5,137 nt of DNA. It comes from Acidobacteriota bacterium (GTDB lineage Bacteria; Acidobacteriota; Terriglobia; Terriglobales; SCQP01). The position numbers and the translations under genes are program-made. The DNA lies in the NCBI GenBank assembly GCA_021823305.1, contig JAKAOE010000177.1, positions 1-5,137 on the forward strand. Direction: 5' to 3'. The notes below the pieces were generated by a model. The model was not told the DNA's origin. It saw only the letters and a program-made list of their open reading frames with translations, and did not search any database. Of the stretch, positions 4,457 to 5,137 are shown one piece after another (the stretch's first letter is position 1; every line of letters begins with the position of its first letter).

Positions 4457-5137
4457 TCAAAACCTAAGGCCGAGCCGGCGGTGCAAAAACTGCAAGGCGC
4501 CGTCTGAGTTTGGCTTAGCTCCAAGCTTTTCGAGGTGCTCCACCCATGCCGCGAGTAGCTGCCCGTCGACACGCTCGCAGTTTTCTCCTTGGCGTATTAC
4601 TGCGTAGCGGCTGTACCCGCTCACCGACTGGTGCTGTGCACCAGCCTGCATGGCGCACCACAAATTGTAGAAGGAGACTTCGGGCCCGGCGTGGATAGAT
4701 TGTCCGCGGCTCGCGAGAAGGCCATCGGCGGCGTCCTGTCCCGCGCCGATCGCGGCGTACCCAGAATGCCCAAATTCCGATGGGAAATCGTAGTTGAGTG
4801 CCCGAAACGCAATCGGGTTCTCGCCGTGTCGTCCAGCAAACCCGCAAACTATAGCCTGGACCTGCGGAAATTTCGCCGCCCAGATACGTTGGACCACCCT
4901 TGCGCGTTCCGGCGTCAAACAGCCATTGCGCCACTCCTCTATTTTCAGGCCAGTTTGGAGCATGATTTCGCCGGACGCTTCTTGGTCCCAAACGTGTCGA
5001 TACGCACTCACCCAGGCATGTTCGATAGGCTCAATCCGGCTCTCCCCCAGGCTTCCACATAAAAAATGGAATTGCGCGAGCACGGATTCGCACCTGTCGC
5101 CCCATCCGGCCAAGCCGCAGAGTAGCTCAACGCCAGG
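4457..5137 (-). CDS. Proteasome-like Ntn-hydrolase-fold protein, C-terminal part (5' end outside window)
   Basis: The minus-strand frame is open from the right edge to TGA at 4459-4457, about 226 residues, so the true start is outside the window; TTG 5113 is internal. From the edge it reads PGVELLCGLAGWGDRCESVL, like the strand-turn-helix of proteasome-type proteins. It continues with the segment FGHSGYAAIGAGQDAADGLL (central aIGsG..A motif) and then FYNLWCAMQAGAQHQSVSGY, then SRYAVIRQG. These match the order seen in the C-terminal half of proteasome-beta-like Ntn hydrolases: IGsG, helix with Ala-rich A..Ae, VG..t, vi..g. The N-terminal nucleophile that would decide activity is off the window. 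GC content (about 55% in one sampled 60-base line) is clearly below that of the left-hand genes, and codon choice is less C/G-biased, suggesting a different history. The real ORF is well supported; the family call is moderate. It could be another secreted or phage-related protein with a chance likeness. Confidence 0.55.
   Translation of the reverse strand, partial: PGVELLCGLAGWGDRCESVLAQFHFLCGSLGESRIEPIEHAWVSAYRHVWDQEASGEIMLQTGLKIEEWRNGCLTPERARVVQRIWAAKFPQVQAIVCGFAGRHGENPIAFRALNYDFPSEFGHSGYAAIGAGQDAADGLLASRGQSIHAGPEVSFYNLWCAMQAGAQHQSVSGYSRYAVIRQGENCERVDGQLLAAWVEHLEKLGAKPNSDGALQFLHRRLGLRF
4461..4476 (+). repeat. Imperfect direct repeat, copy 2, at the 3' end of the Ntn-like gene
   Basis: This 16-base copy covers the last codons (Arg-Leu-Gly-Leu-Arg) of the minus-strand gene, starting 2 bp before its stop codon TGA (4457-4459). 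A copy of a gene's terminal codons beyond its own stop can be left by site-specific integration or by local duplication, but two short imperfect copies alone do not show this. Confidence 0.35.

Noticed and set aside
4628..4644. CTGGTGC-TGT-GCACCAG inverted repeat
   Set aside because: This 7-bp-arm repeat lies inside the coding sequence of the right-edge gene, with no promoter or T-tract nearby. It is likely to occur by chance.
4589..5062. Plus-strand open frame of 157 codons at the right end
   Set aside because: It lies opposite the better-supported minus-strand gene, has no family motif, and no ribosome binding site at its start.

Overview
This 5.1-kb window is bacterial chromosome of high GC content. 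One sampled 60-base line of the secreted-protein gene is about 70% GC, with strong third-position C/G bias. Three things suggest an Acidobacteria-like soil bacterium: a TonB-family protein with an MFEQSL-type N-terminus, a large secreted protein ending in an RW.DY..M.VDP.DDCTFWY motif, and a RelE/HigB-type addiction module. The taxonomic assignment is an inference from recalled protein families, not a computed result.

Layout, left to right. (1) Positions 1-434 (+) hold the C-terminal, ligand-binding part of a TetR/AcrR-family regulator whose DNA-binding half lies off the left edge. (2) Positions 441-1004 (-) hold a complete dihydrofolate-reductase-fold (RibD C-terminal type) protein, converging on the regulator with only 6 bp between stop codons. 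(3) A 57-bp divergent spacer carries two perfect palindromes, one containing -10-like hexamers on both strands. (4) Positions 1062-2714 (+) hold an exported protein of 550 residues with a signal peptide, a Pro/Arg-rich linker and eight cysteines. (5) Positions 2779-3474 (+) hold a TonB-family periplasm-spanning protein; its Shine-Dalgarno sequence is buried in a near-perfect hairpin just after the preceding stop codon. (6) Positions 3484-4243 (+) hold a toxin-antitoxin module with a palindromic promoter/operator. The toxin frame is interrupted by an amber codon at codon 21, and the antitoxin frame is open. (7) Positions 4244-4456 hold no gene I can support. (8) Positions 4457-5137 (-) hold the C-terminal part of a protein resembling the proteasome-like Ntn-hydrolase fold. 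It is visibly lower in GC (about 55% in one sampled line) and runs off the right edge.

Functional links: the secreted protein and the TonB-like protein are co-oriented, 64 bp apart, and may act together in the envelope, but no substrate can be named. The toxin-antitoxin module and the lower-GC right flank look like accessory DNA next to a core-like left half. No CRISPR array, rRNA, tRNA or insertion sequence was found. The most notable signals are the amber-interrupted toxin, the hairpin that could gate TonB-like translation, and the symmetric divergent promoter region.
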